DNA of 64,000 bases from Serendipita indica DSM 11827 (Eukaryota > Basidiomycota > Agaricomycetes > Sebacinales > Serendipitaceae). The notes beneath the pieces are model-generated. The model did no database searches. It worked only from the letters and a program-made list of their open reading frames with translations, and had not been told where the DNA came from. The position numbers and the translations under genes are program-made. This document shows, one piece after another, positions 44,451 through 54,683 of this stretch; the stretch's first letter is position 1; every line of letters begins with the position of its first letter. Where the stretch lies: assembly GCA_910890315.1 (NCBI GenBank), contig CAJVGD010000042.1:2294001-2358000 (forward strand), given 5' to 3'.

Positions 44451-45991
44451 CTAAGGCCATACTCCCTCTGCGCGACACCACTCGACGTACAAGCGCACCG
44501 CCTGTTCGTCAAACTTGCCGCGTGTAGGCTTGAATCCAAGGACCTATCGCATATCAGCACAGTTCACCACCCGTACAAAGAGACTTACATCTCTAATCTT
44601 GCTACCATCCAACGAGCACCCATGTTCCTCGACTTGATGCGCTTCAGTGTAAGGACTAATCGGCGTCTCCTTTATTCGGGGCGTCGCCTCGCGAACCATG
44701 GCATCCCACGCACCCACATGCACGTCATTCACGTCCTCGGTAAACTTTTGCAACTTTGCACCGCTCAACTCTGTCAGCCGTTCGTCTAACCAGACGGCCT
44801 GGATGCCAAAATAGGCAGAGATGGCGTCCGAAATGGCGCCCTGTGTCGTATCGGATCCGTCGACGACGTTGAATACGGGGACGGTGATCGACTCTGTGGG
44901 AGGGGGCAGCGGTGTGCTGAGAGTGCTCGTGTTAGCAGGAGTGACGAGAGGAGACTGGGATGGTGGGATGGGGACGCCAATCAGAGCATCGGCATTGTTG
45001 CGCCCCGTGGATGCTATCCATCTAAAGTGCGGTTTAGAGCGTGCGCCACGTAAAAAGAGATAGGACTCACTCCGCAGCCATCCAATGAGCTCGCGCTAGA
45101 TCCTCGATGTGGATTGTATTCTTTCTGAGATTCCGCGACCAGTACAGCTTCATCTCGGTCTTTAGCTCCTTGTAGACCGCGCCAAGCGCAATTGCCGACG
45201 TGCCTGTCTGACGTTAGTCGAGATATCACGCCATCAATGACGAATCACGTACACTCCGAATAGACCAGTCCTTCGCCATAATAGTAACCGGCCCGGAGGA
45301 CGACGAGCGGCAAATCCTTGATGTTCCCGATAGCGCGTACACTCTCGTGCCACCAAATGCCACGATTACCAAGCGGCTTCCACGCTCGGTCGTCGCCCTC
45401 CTTGTACTTTTCGGGTGGATCCTTGTGATTGTAAAAGGGAGGGAGGCCGCGCACGTACGCCTTGACGGTACCTATCCCAGCCCAAGTTAGCGAGACTGAA
45501 TGGGATCAAGTTACGACTGACTTGGATTAGCGGCGTTTGTTGCCGCGACGGCCTGCGCAATATTGAGCGAGGGCTTGAGGGATTGCTCGACATGAACCTC
45601 GGACGGAAGGTTGTAGTAAAAGTTGCCACTGTTGTCGAACACATAGGTGTACGGTCGCCCATCCGGCGCAGGATCTTCAACGCATTTCTGTACGACGGCT
45701 GGGACGGTTAGGTTGGCCTGTCGGTATTCGATGACACCTTTTTTCGATTCGAGCAGATTACGAAAGGACTTGATAAGGTATGTCGTGGGCGGGTGAATGG
45801 AATACTTGTCTACGATCCGAACGTGTGCTACGAGCGGCTCTTTGCCCTCTGGGAAAAGCGAGCAGACGAGCACGGGCGTAAAGGAGTGGAGCGCGCCTAT
45901 TTGATACTCTATTGTTAGTACACGCTAGGCCTAGGGCCCAGATAGATAGCCGAGGCGTACCGAAAATGATGGCATTTGGTTTGGCGGACAT
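44451..45991 (-). CDS. NAD(P)-binding SDR/epimerase-like protein, second paralogue
   Basis: Six exons join in frame to 431 aa: 45991-45961, 45908-45522, 45471-45253, 45203-45071, 45021-44589 and 44543-44451. It aligns with the gene at 41044-42653 from start (MSAKPNAIIF) to end (VEWCRAEGVWP versus INWARSEGIWP), with shared blocks VAHVRIVDKYSIHPPTTYL, DPAPDGRPYTYVFDNSGN and NTIHIEDLARAHWMAAE. The glycine-rich loop reads FEYQIGALHSF, even less canonical than in the first paralogue, and the YxxxK position reads IWWHESVR. NAD(P) binding and catalysis are therefore doubtful. The pair flanks the small secreted-protein gene at 43856. Gene pairs of this kind arise by local duplication; introns have diverged in number. 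Confidence 0.75.
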
Positions 45992-46434
45992 GAGAGCGCG
46001 TGTGCGGTATTACACGGGATCCTGAGACTATTCTTTTGGAAGATTACAGAGAATGGGTGCTGAGAGTACGAAAAGTGGCCGATCAGACTTGATCCCACTC
46101 AATCAGACGAATAGACACGCCGTCACGTCGTCTTTATACAAATATTCAATCTCTTTGAGGAGATTATACGTGTCTGGTAGCGATTAGAGGTGCCTTCGGA
46201 GCGGACAGAGGTGCGGTCGGTGGGCGTCGAGACCAAGGATGGCGATGTGTGGGGCAACGGAGTCGGAACGGGGTTACGTAACAAAGGTAGATAGATGTAC
46301 AGGAAATAAATACAAATAACAAGTGTGATTGAATGCCGACATGGACACTATGCGACTATGCTCGATCAAGATGGTCTCCGAATAGACAACTACGTAAAAT
46401 CCGACGGCGACACTGTAAAGGATAGATTGACCTT
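45992..46434. other. Intergenic region
   Basis: The promoter of the second SDR-like gene and the 3' flank of the secreted protein ending at 46435. No supported gene. Confidence 0.5.
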
Positions 46435-46902
46435 TTAGACGACCGGAGGTAATGCAATCCGCGGTACCATCCCGGGGACAAGCTTTCGCATCTCATCACT
46501 GGGCATATGTGCAACAGCTGCCTCCATCTCTCGCTTTGCTTGCATGGTTCGTCGAATAAACCGATGCAGCGCTGCTCCCAATGAGAGTGTATCCCGCCGC
46601 GAAAGCGCCACGGCATCTAATTGAGCAAGCGCCGCGTCTCGTCGGCTAATGAACGAGTCGGGGACACTTCGAGCTTGGAGGTCCGGGGACTCTACAAGAG
46701 CTCGACGAGCGAGTGCGGGGGATGGCGACTCGGAGGACAGTTCGTGGGCGACAATATGCGCTTGTTTTTCTCCGGGTGTTCGGTGACCCACAATTGTGCG
46801 TGCGACGAGCTCATTCCCGCCAGGTCGACCATAGACCGGTGCTCCAATCACGCCTACAGTAAAGTAGGCAAGGACAAGGACAAACAGATGTTGAAAGTGC
46901 AT
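46435..46902 (-). CDS. Secreted protein with several dibasic sites
   Basis: The ATG at 46902 opens a 155-aa frame with a signal peptide (MHFQHLFVLVLAYFTVGVIG) followed by AP. The mature part has four Arg-Arg pairs (ALARR, FISRR, ALSRR, RFIRR) and one Lys-Arg (MQAKR), spaced 6-20 residues apart, without obvious repeats between them. A precursor cut at these sites would give several short peptides, for example DAALAQLDAVALS. It has no Cys and no recognised domain. Alternatively it is simply a helical secreted protein. An upstream in-frame extension is open but the ATG chosen gives the signal peptide. Confidence 0.6.
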   Translation of the reverse strand: MHFQHLFVLVLAYFTVGVIGAPVYGRPGGNELVARTIVGHRTPGEKQAHIVAHELSSESPSPALARRALVESPDLQARSVPDSFISRRDAALAQLDAVALSRRDTLSLGAALHRFIRRTMQAKREMEAAVAHMPSDEMRKLVPGMVPRIALPPVV

Positions 46903-47084
46903 CGTGGACCAGGTAATCAAAAAATGGAAAAAAAAGTTTAACAAACTTAAGGATTCGTCAGTGACCAGTCGACCGGATTCACGAGTACGTACAAGGCACC
47001 TGGCCAATCGAACAACTGCAGAAAGAGAAAGAAAGTGGAGCAAAAGGCGCTACGGGTGCGCAATGCGGCGAACACCGTCTTTTA

Positions 47085-47377
47085 TCAGCCATGGGAGCAG
47101 AGGCAGTGGACCGTGGCATCGCGCACCGCTTCCATTGGCGCGCCGTGTATGATAGTTCACTGGGTGAAAATACTTATATGTCGTGTAGAACTCGTCCACA
47201 CCGCATCCGCCGTGAGCGGTGACGCCTCCCTCCAGTCGCCCATCTTACATGATGAGACGCAGCCATCTTACCAGGCACCCAGCAAGCTCAGGACGTGAAA
47301 AAATATGCCATAGGTATCACATACGCATATACAACTCGAGGTTGATACTCCAAACAGACGTCGAGGCCGGCCCTAGC
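47085..47377. repeat. Dispersed 0.3-kb repeat, copy 1
   Basis: Starting at CCGTCTTTTATCAGCCATG, about 290 bp match 54188-54498 in the same orientation with only scattered differences. Shared landmarks are GAAAATACTTATATGTCGTG and CATCCGCCGTGAGCGGTGAC. It begins in the upstream region of the secreted-protein gene at 46902 and ends 7 bp from the stop of the DUF6535 gene at 47384. It contains no ORF of note. It could be a small mobile element or the conserved 3' flank of a DUF6535 duplication unit. Confidence 0.8.
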
Positions 47378-47383
47378 TACATA

Positions 47384-50048
47384 TTAGATATCATCATCGG
47401 AAGGCTGGAGATAATGAATGTAAGTGCTGTTAAGGGGATCGTTGGAAGACCGAAGGGGAACGTCAGGAGACGAATTTAAAGCCCTATAAACGCTGGAAAG
47501 TTGCGTCGTCATCGAGGCGTCGAGGGCAGTCGAGTAGTCTTTGGGAACTTTTCCTGGTTCCTCTTCTGAAGACGACGTAGAAAAGGGAGCAAGCGGTATC
47601 GAGTGCATTGTGGGCGCAATGACAACATCCCGCGTGGCTTTGTGACTCCAAGTAACAGAGTCTTTTTCTGCTACCATTGCCGCAGTTGGTTGCTGGAAAG
47701 GATTGGCCGAGGCGTCTTGTATCACCCTGGCCCGATGTCCAGCAATAGCCCCCGTATTATAGGACGCGGCAGTTGTATAAGATGGCGGGCGGGGTTGTTG
47801 GGAAGACTTGGCCTCGATGGCCTCTGCCCTTGGAGAGGAGATGGTTGGTAGGGGTTCCGCATGGGCAGACACCTGATTGACAGACCGATAGCGGTCGCTA
47901 AGTTGGTTGTTTGTTGCTTGGGGTTGGGTAGTGGGTGGCGGTAGTTTGTGTTTAGTTGAGGTAGATAGCCGGCCAGAGTTATTTTCGTTCGGGCGAGTCA
48001 CCGGAATAATAGCCTCCCGAGCGGTAGGAGCGGGAGTTTCGGGGGTCTCTGAGGAGTTAATTGAGCGAACAAAACCCAAGAGGGGTCTAAACCATATCTC
48101 TTTTGCCCCTTCACTGGCTCGAGTGCTCCGTGTCTCCAGAATTCTCAATAGTATATGTATCTCGTCTTGAGAAGGTCTGTAAAATGTACTATACAGCCAC
48201 TGTTTGATGAGCAGCACTATTTCTTCAGATTCAATTTCGAATGCGCATCCGGTTAGTTCACGCATGCAATCACCGCGCATTGAGAGAAGCGCCACAATTG
48301 CCTGAAATAATGCAAGAGTATGTGGCTGTTTGGGTTCGCTTGTACAAGGGACTTCAGGAACCTTAGTTACTGCCCCTCTGAGATCTTCCAGTCTCCGCGA
48401 ACAGGGCCCACAGTGAGTCGTGAAGCTTGTAGTGTCATCATTGTCGATTGGAATGTGCTCGAGGAGACCAATGGCGCTATACGCAGTGCATACTGCTGTA
48501 ATGAGACTTTCTTTGGTTGCGACATGCTCGGGAGTTGGTTTAAGGCTTGATAGAGCACTCAAGGCGTGCCGGCCATGTTCGCGAACCAGATTCATCCATG
48601 GCGTTATTAAAGCTGGATCCTGAGCCTTTGAACGGAACGCTCCGGAATCCAGCCAGAGGAACCATACAATAAACTGGGCCAGCGTCTGCGCACGCTCGAA
48701 ACGTGTGGGCACCAGTGCATTGTCGCCTTTGTTCGGTGCAGCTTGCACACAGGTCTTGGTGAGGAAGACACTTGTGCCAAGAATAACAGGGTGCGAGAGA
48801 ATCCCACTAGTCTTGACGTTCTCCGACACCCATGTAAGGGAGGGGATTTTCTTGAAGCAACGGTCGAGAAGCCAGCGCTCGGTTGTCTTATCGGCTTGAA
48901 GCATGTTATGAATAATGATCTCGAGGTCGAGTTCAGCACGTGACTTGACATATTCTTTGATAGCGTTGCCGCGCTCTCCCGAGTTGTCCGTATTTGGGGT
49001 GAGTAGCAGTGGTAAGAGGTTGTATTTCCTCTTTTGCCGCTTTACCGGCATATTGCGCAAGATTCCAAGTAGAGCTCCCAAAACTCGAGAGAGGGGAGAC
49101 CGAAAAGGGGCGTCGGGGTGTTGAATAGCTTGCAAGGTACGCCATAGAACTATACCTATGCCTAAGGTGAACGATATAACGGGAATATATCCAACATGAG
49201 GACAAGTAGAGAAGATGAGGTCGAAAATGCCAATCATAGCAAGAAAGACGGCAAGAAGCATGATGACAGAGAGCCAGTCGAGGAAGGCAATGAAATCGTA
49301 TCGCTTCATACCCCGATGGAGAACAAAACGGGCACGAGCTTCATGATGAGGTGATGAGTATTGAGTGGCGATCTCACGTTGATAGTTGCGTGCCCACTGA
49401 TTTATAAAGATGCAGAGTACCGCGACAACCAGAGCGACGCTCAGAGCCCCGAATAGAAAAGCGTTGACACGAATACCGTACACTGGCGGCTTTTGGATTG
49501 TAATGCTTGGCTGTCCACCTTGACTCAAAACTTGAAGGATAGCCACGAGGGTGTCGTTTGGGTCTGCCGACAATTTTGGGAAAGCAATAGCAATAAATGC
49601 CGCGACAGCGGCCGAGAATAGACCCGCCTGAATAAAGGTAGGTTACCTATATCCGGCGATGTGAGAACTTACAAATGTCAGGAGAATCCCCGCAGTCTCG
49701 TTTGCTTCCGTAAGGATGTCCGCGTCAGTTTTGGCTGCATGTTCATTGTAATAATCCCAGACACTAATCGAATCTTGGTTATTACCATAATGGTCGTTTT
49801 GATCCTTGATACTCTCCAGCGGTTCCTCGCTAAAGCTCATCTCGTAGCGAGGAGCGCGGACGTATATGAGGGACCTTTCTTTTCGAGGAGGAGGAGGCCC
49901 CGAGCAGGCTGGGTAGGTGTCGTCGTACCAGGTTGGACCCAGGGGTTGGACCCAACGCTCTACGCCTAGTCCTTTGAGAGGCCAACTCGTAGCTCACAAG
50001 AAAAAAGGGCATACCTCCAGGCGTATCAGTATCCACTACATAGGCCAT
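47384..50048 (-). CDS. DUF6535-type membrane protein, array member 1 (intact)
   Basis: Exons 50048-50015, 49965-49673 and 49627-47384 join in frame to 856 aa. The start is MAYVVDTDTPG; exon 2 carries WDYYNEHAAKTDADILTEAN, the family block before the first helix; exon 3 opens AGLFSAAVAAFIAIAFPKL and contains four hydrophobic helices (for example FLFGALSVALVVAVLCIFIN and LSVIMLLAVFLAMIGIFDL). A long soluble region follows, then a Pro/Ser/Thr-rich tail absent from the copies at the left end. No function is known for the family. It is the only member in the window with a complete frame and a long tail. Confidence 0.8.
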
Positions 50049-50309
50049 GTCGGACTACAAGGCAAAAGGCGTTTCGAAACACCGTCACGAGCTCCTTTTG
50101 ATAAGACTCGAGTGCTGGCACACTGGGTATACCTCCGTTCTGTACAGCGAGCCAGCTATAAGGCTGTGTGCCGAGAGGATGTTTCGCCGGCTCCACACAA
50201 AAACCGGTTTTGACTCAATCGAGAGATTGGCTTCGATCAGTAGGTAAATACTCCCATTCGGTGAGAGGATGGGCACGGTCAGATATCCACGAACCGCGAA
50301 ATTGACTGA

Positions 50310-50625
50310 TAAAGCCCACAATCAAGCGCTGCAATTCGAAGAAGTGGCGGTCACTGGGAAAGAAAATGCAAAGAATGTTGCAAAAGGAGTACACACCTTG
50401 TTTAACTTGGCGGGCATATCCCTGATAGCAGCCTCGAATTTGATCTAGACTAGATAACGACCAGTCAAGGGAAGGATCGATGCCACCGCGGTGAAGGTAC
50501 AAGTTGATGTTAGCAAGGGTATGATATTCAATGACAATTTTGACACGTTTGACGTCGATACCGCATCCAAAGATGTCAGTCTCTACGAGGATGCACTTCT
50601 CAAAGGTTTTAAACTCTTTGCAACA
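50310..50625 (-). pseudogene. Degenerate 3' fragment of the SUB2 gene, oldest relic
   Basis: Noncoding now, but aligned by eye with the 3' end of the SUB2 gene at 57481-57930. Shared stretches include the antisense of the final exon (GGCGGGCATATCCCTGATAG here, GGCGGGCATCTCCGTGATAG there) and the block around TCGATACCGCATCCAAAGAT. It is highly diverged, with an internal deletion between the last and the penultimate coding exons. It lies between two DUF6535 genes, in the same relative position as the younger SUB2 relic and the intact gene. Confidence 0.7.
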
Positions 50626-50711
50626 CTAGATACAACAAAAAAGCCAAGTTGATTAAAAAGGAGATTAGGATTTTATCATTCGGAGATGATGAAGATGTGA
50701 TTTGAGGCTAC

Positions 50712-52775
50712 TCATGACCCTATGGGAGAGGTGGTCATGATAGTCAACGATTGCACAACGTTAACCAGCAGTGCAAACCACAATCTATGTTCCGTCTCAC
50801 CAACCTTCATCTTGCGTTCTTTCAGAATCTTCAGCAAGATCCTCTTCTCTTCCTCAGAGACTGTGTAAAAGGCCTCTGAGGTGGTGATTGCCTCCGATGC
50901 AAACCTTTTCGTCACAAGAGACGCGATTTCACCGGGCTCGTTGTCCAGCCACGATCCATACGGCCCTACTATGCAGTCGCAGCGCATAGTAAGGAACCCC
51001 AGGAGCGCTGCAAATAAGATCTGTTTATTTTTGGCCTCTTCTAAATCATTTAAATCCTCTTTTTTCGAACTGTCAATGTCCCGTTGCACGGCCTGCCTTA
51101 GATTGGTCAATCCAGATTCGCAGACTGAGCAAGGGTTTAGCGAATGTGCATTAAATTGAAACCGATGCGCAAGGAGACCAAGGGCAGTATAGGCCGTACA
51201 TACTGCCTTGATGAGCCGCTCCACATCGACGGAGTTGTCAGAAGGGCGCCCTTTCATCCCTAGCGTGCTGAGTGCGTACCAGCTGTATGCGTGCAACATA
51301 TCCATCCATGGCGTGACCAAATCCTCATCGCATAATTTCGTTCGCAGCTCAGCAGAGGCCAGCGGGAGAAGCCAAACGAGAAACTCGCTCAAGGTTTCCG
51401 CACGTTGAAAGCGACCAGGCACCAACGTCTTGGACTCTGATCCCGGCGATTCCGATGTCTTTTTTATGCAGGTCTTTGCGAGGAAGATGCTCCTCTTGAG
51501 GATGGATGGGTACAAGAGCATCTCGTTTTGTTGAAAATTGCATGTGAGCCACTCGAGTGAAGGAAGCTTTTTGAAGCAAAGGTCGAGGAGCCAACGCTCA
51601 GTTGCAGTGTCAGCTTGATGCATGATTTGACTGATGATGTCCAGGTCGAGCTGATCGTACGACTTGACATACTGCTTTATACTTGTGTGATCCTCATCAA
51701 TTGCTTCATCGTATACTCCAGATGTCTGTAAGGCTCGTGAGTGTGTACTCGCTCTGTTTATTAGCGTAGAGTGACGTTTTTTGAGTACATGTCCTTTATT
51801 TCGTCGGTTTACTGGTATTGGGCTGATCGTCTTGAGTATCCGTGTTAGCACGTGAGATAAGGGAGACCGAAAGGGAGCATCAGGATGGAGATAGGCTTGA
51901 ATAGTTTTCCACAAGACAAAGGCCATGCATAGGGCAAATGATATGACCGGAATGTACCCGATGCGAGGGCATGTGGAGAAGATGAGGTCAGAGATGCCAA
52001 CCATGGCAAGGAGGACAGCCAGAAGCATCAAGAGAGAAAGCCAGTCTACGATGCCTATGAAGTCATACCACTCAATCCCACTATGCAGGAAATAGTGCGC
52101 GCGAGCTCGATGATGTGGGGAAGAGAAGGCAGATACGATCTCGCGTTGATAGTTGGATGCCCATTGGTTAACCAAGATGCAGAGTACGGCCACACCCAGG
52201 GCGATACTAATGGCGCCAAAGAGAAAAATGTTTACGCGGATACCAAATGCGGGTGGTGGTTGAATCCTTGAGCTTGGACTTTCACCATTATTCAAGGATT
52301 CGAAGATTCCGAGTAGAATTTCGTTCGGATCTGGCGATAGCTTGGAGAAGGTGATGGGGATGAAGGCTGCGACGGCAGCTGAGAACAGACCAGCCTAATC
52401 GAATAAGCATAATATCACATTGTGGTTGAATGGCTTACAAAAGTGAGCAGAACCTGTGCAGTATCATTCGCATCCTTGATCGTGTCTGCGTCCATCCTTG
52501 CCGCGTTCGCGTTATAGTAGTCCCAGATGGTAATGATTTCTTCATCGTCTCCAATCAAATCTTGATGCGTTTCTGGTGTGAAAAAATGTGGAAGTGGCGC
52601 CGCACGAGATGGAATTGACGGCAAAGCACGCACAACCAGAGGTGCACTCACTGGGGCCGGCGTTGGGCCCGGCCCTCGTTCCATGCGCACCCAACGCTCC
52701 ACTGTTATTCTATTATCAGCCGAACGAAGCTGATAGGAGATGCATACCGCCGTGTCCCTCCGCTATAAAGGGCAT
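50712..52775 (-). CDS. DUF6535-type membrane protein, array member 2 (intact)
   Basis: Exons 52775-52748, 52701-52439 and 52394-50712 join in frame to 657 aa. The start MPFIAEGHG is followed by VERWVRMERGPGPTPAP, matching the MERW/VERW block of the neighbours. Exon 2 ends DAND-TAQVLLTF and exon 3 begins AGLFSAAVAAFIPITFSKL. Helices include FLFGAISIALGVAVLCILVN and LSLLMLLAVLLAMVGISDL. It lacks the Pro/Ser/Thr-rich tail of array member 1. Function unknown. The reading frame is complete, so it is probably expressed. Confidence 0.8.
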
Positions 52776-53009
52776 CTGATCTCGACGAAATGTGGGGGCG
52801 TCCTATCTATCAATCAACAGTATTCGGAAGTCACTGTTCATTATCTAGGTAAAGAAGAGAGGTCTAGACGGAGATCTAGACGAGTCGTGGCAGCTCAGGA
52901 TTTTGCATCTAATTGATAAGACATCTCAACCCGCCTCGACCAGACAACACATGACCTCTCTTCAAAAGGTGGTTAAGACGACGAGATCGTGTCAAGAGAA
53001 CGTTGCATT

Positions 53010-54175
53010 CTGAGATAAATCCAGGATCGAGCGCTACAAACTTAAGAAGAGCCAGAGAGAAGGGTTCAACATCTCGGTAACCGTCACAATGAGCTACACG
53101 TACTGTACGTAGTCTTGTCCAACTCTGCAGGCATCCCCGTGATAGCAATCTCGAACCTGCTCTGAATTTGCTCCAACACGTCCAGATCGGCCTGTGACGA
53201 GACAAATGTGAGGGCTAGACCTTTGGTACCGAAGCGACCAGCTCGCCTATACGATGGTCAGTCAAAAAAGTTGCGATGATCGAGCTACGCACCCGACACG
53301 GTGAAGGTACGAGTCGGCGTCTGCGGGAGTATCGTAGTTGATGACAATGTTGACACGTTCGACATCGATACCGCATCCAAAGATGTCAGTCGCGACGAGG
53401 ATACGCTTTCAAAGTTCTTAAACTCTTTATAGCGTGAGATACTATGGCAATGGTCAAAGGTATTCGTAAAGGGTCGTGATGACTTACCGCTCCTCTTGAG
53501 AGAGACCAGAGTGCACGGTAGTACCCGGGAAGCCACATTCTCGGAGCAACTTGTCCAATTCGACCGCACGTCCGACGCTCTTGACAAAGATGACAACTTG
53601 GTTAAAGTCAAGGGTGTCGAGGAGGTCGTTGAGCTTGCGGTTCTTTTGCGTCTCCTCGAGGCGAAGGAAGTATTGCTGGAGATCGTGCAATGTGAGCTTT
53701 GACTCGCCATCGATGAAAATTTCCAGTGGCTATCGCAGCATTAGCAGGAGTCCATATACGACGAGGATACGGACGTTATTCATAAACTTTTTGCACGTAA
53801 CGCGAATCTCTTTCGAGAGCGTTGCGCTAAACATCATGACTTGCTTGCTGTGAGGGGTGATTCGGAAGATTTCCTGGACGTCGCGCCGCATATCTGGTTG
53901 AGCATGCCGGAAGGACCGCATGGTGGTGAAGAAAAGAGTAGGTAAGAACGTTGTCGAATGACGGAGAGCGCAAGCAAGAGAGAGTCCACCCAGTCTATTC
54001 CCCAGAAAACACCTCTGACAACTCCTCAACACGGGACTAGACATGGAGGTGTCCAGCGAAAGGGTGAGCCGGTCAAATGTCGCACGACTGGTGGTTCTGA
54101 TGGTGGCGAAAAAAGAGGAGTCGAAGTGAGACTAACCGAGCTGCTCGAGCATTTTATCACACTCGTCGAGGACGA
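53010..54175 (-). pseudogene. Truncated SUB2 copy, younger relic
   Basis: This segment is nearly identical to 57560-58672 of the intact SUB2 gene, covering the end of exon 3 through the last exon, introns included. It lacks the first two and a half exons, hence the start codon, Q motif, P-loop and most of the DECD motif. A single-base loss in the antisense of LVATDIFGR (near 53408) breaks the frame of what remains, and the intron hairpin stem described at 58525 has lost a pair. Its upstream end abuts copy 2 of the 0.3-kb repeat. It cannot encode a helicase. Confidence 0.85.
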
Positions 54176-54187
54176 AATGCTAGACTC

Positions 54188-54498
54188 CCGTCTTTTATCA
54201 GCCATGGAAGCAGAGGCAGTGGACCGTGGCATCGCGCACCGCTTCCATTAGAGCTCCGTGTATGATAGTTCAGTGGGTGAAAATACTTATATGTCGTGTA
54301 GAACTCGTCCACATCGCATCCGCCGTGAGCGGTGACGCCTCCCTTGCAGTCGCCCATCTTACATGATGAAACGCAGCCATATTACCAGGCACCCTACGAG
54401 CTTAGGGCGTGAGCGAGACTAGTATGGTGTGACTATCATTTATACTTGCACAACTCGAGGTTTACATTGGAGAAACAGTCACTCGGGGCCGGCTTCAG
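54188..54498. repeat. Dispersed 0.3-kb repeat, copy 2
   Basis: Copy 2 of the repeat at 47085-47377, same orientation. Its left edge coincides with the truncation point of the SUB2 relic, so it marks a rearrangement junction. It differs from copy 1 at scattered bases and small indels near its right end. Confidence 0.8.
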
Positions 54499-54683
54499 GC
54501 CATCTCATGACATATCGAATTTGTCACCGACATAGAGTTGCGAACACAGAGGCTTTCACCAGCACACTACACGCGAATCTGTTGTTGAATTGTAGCATCC
54601 TGTGGTTGCGCTCATCAATAGGGCGAATCGTCAGAGCAAACTTGAATTGCGCACCATTGTCCATGTCTTGGCTTAGATAAATT

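Noticed and set aside
53484-54044. Helicase-like frames near 53.5-54.0 kb as a second SUB2 gene
   Set aside because: The copy lacks the first two and a half exons, including P-loop and start, and the rest is frameshifted. It is a relic.
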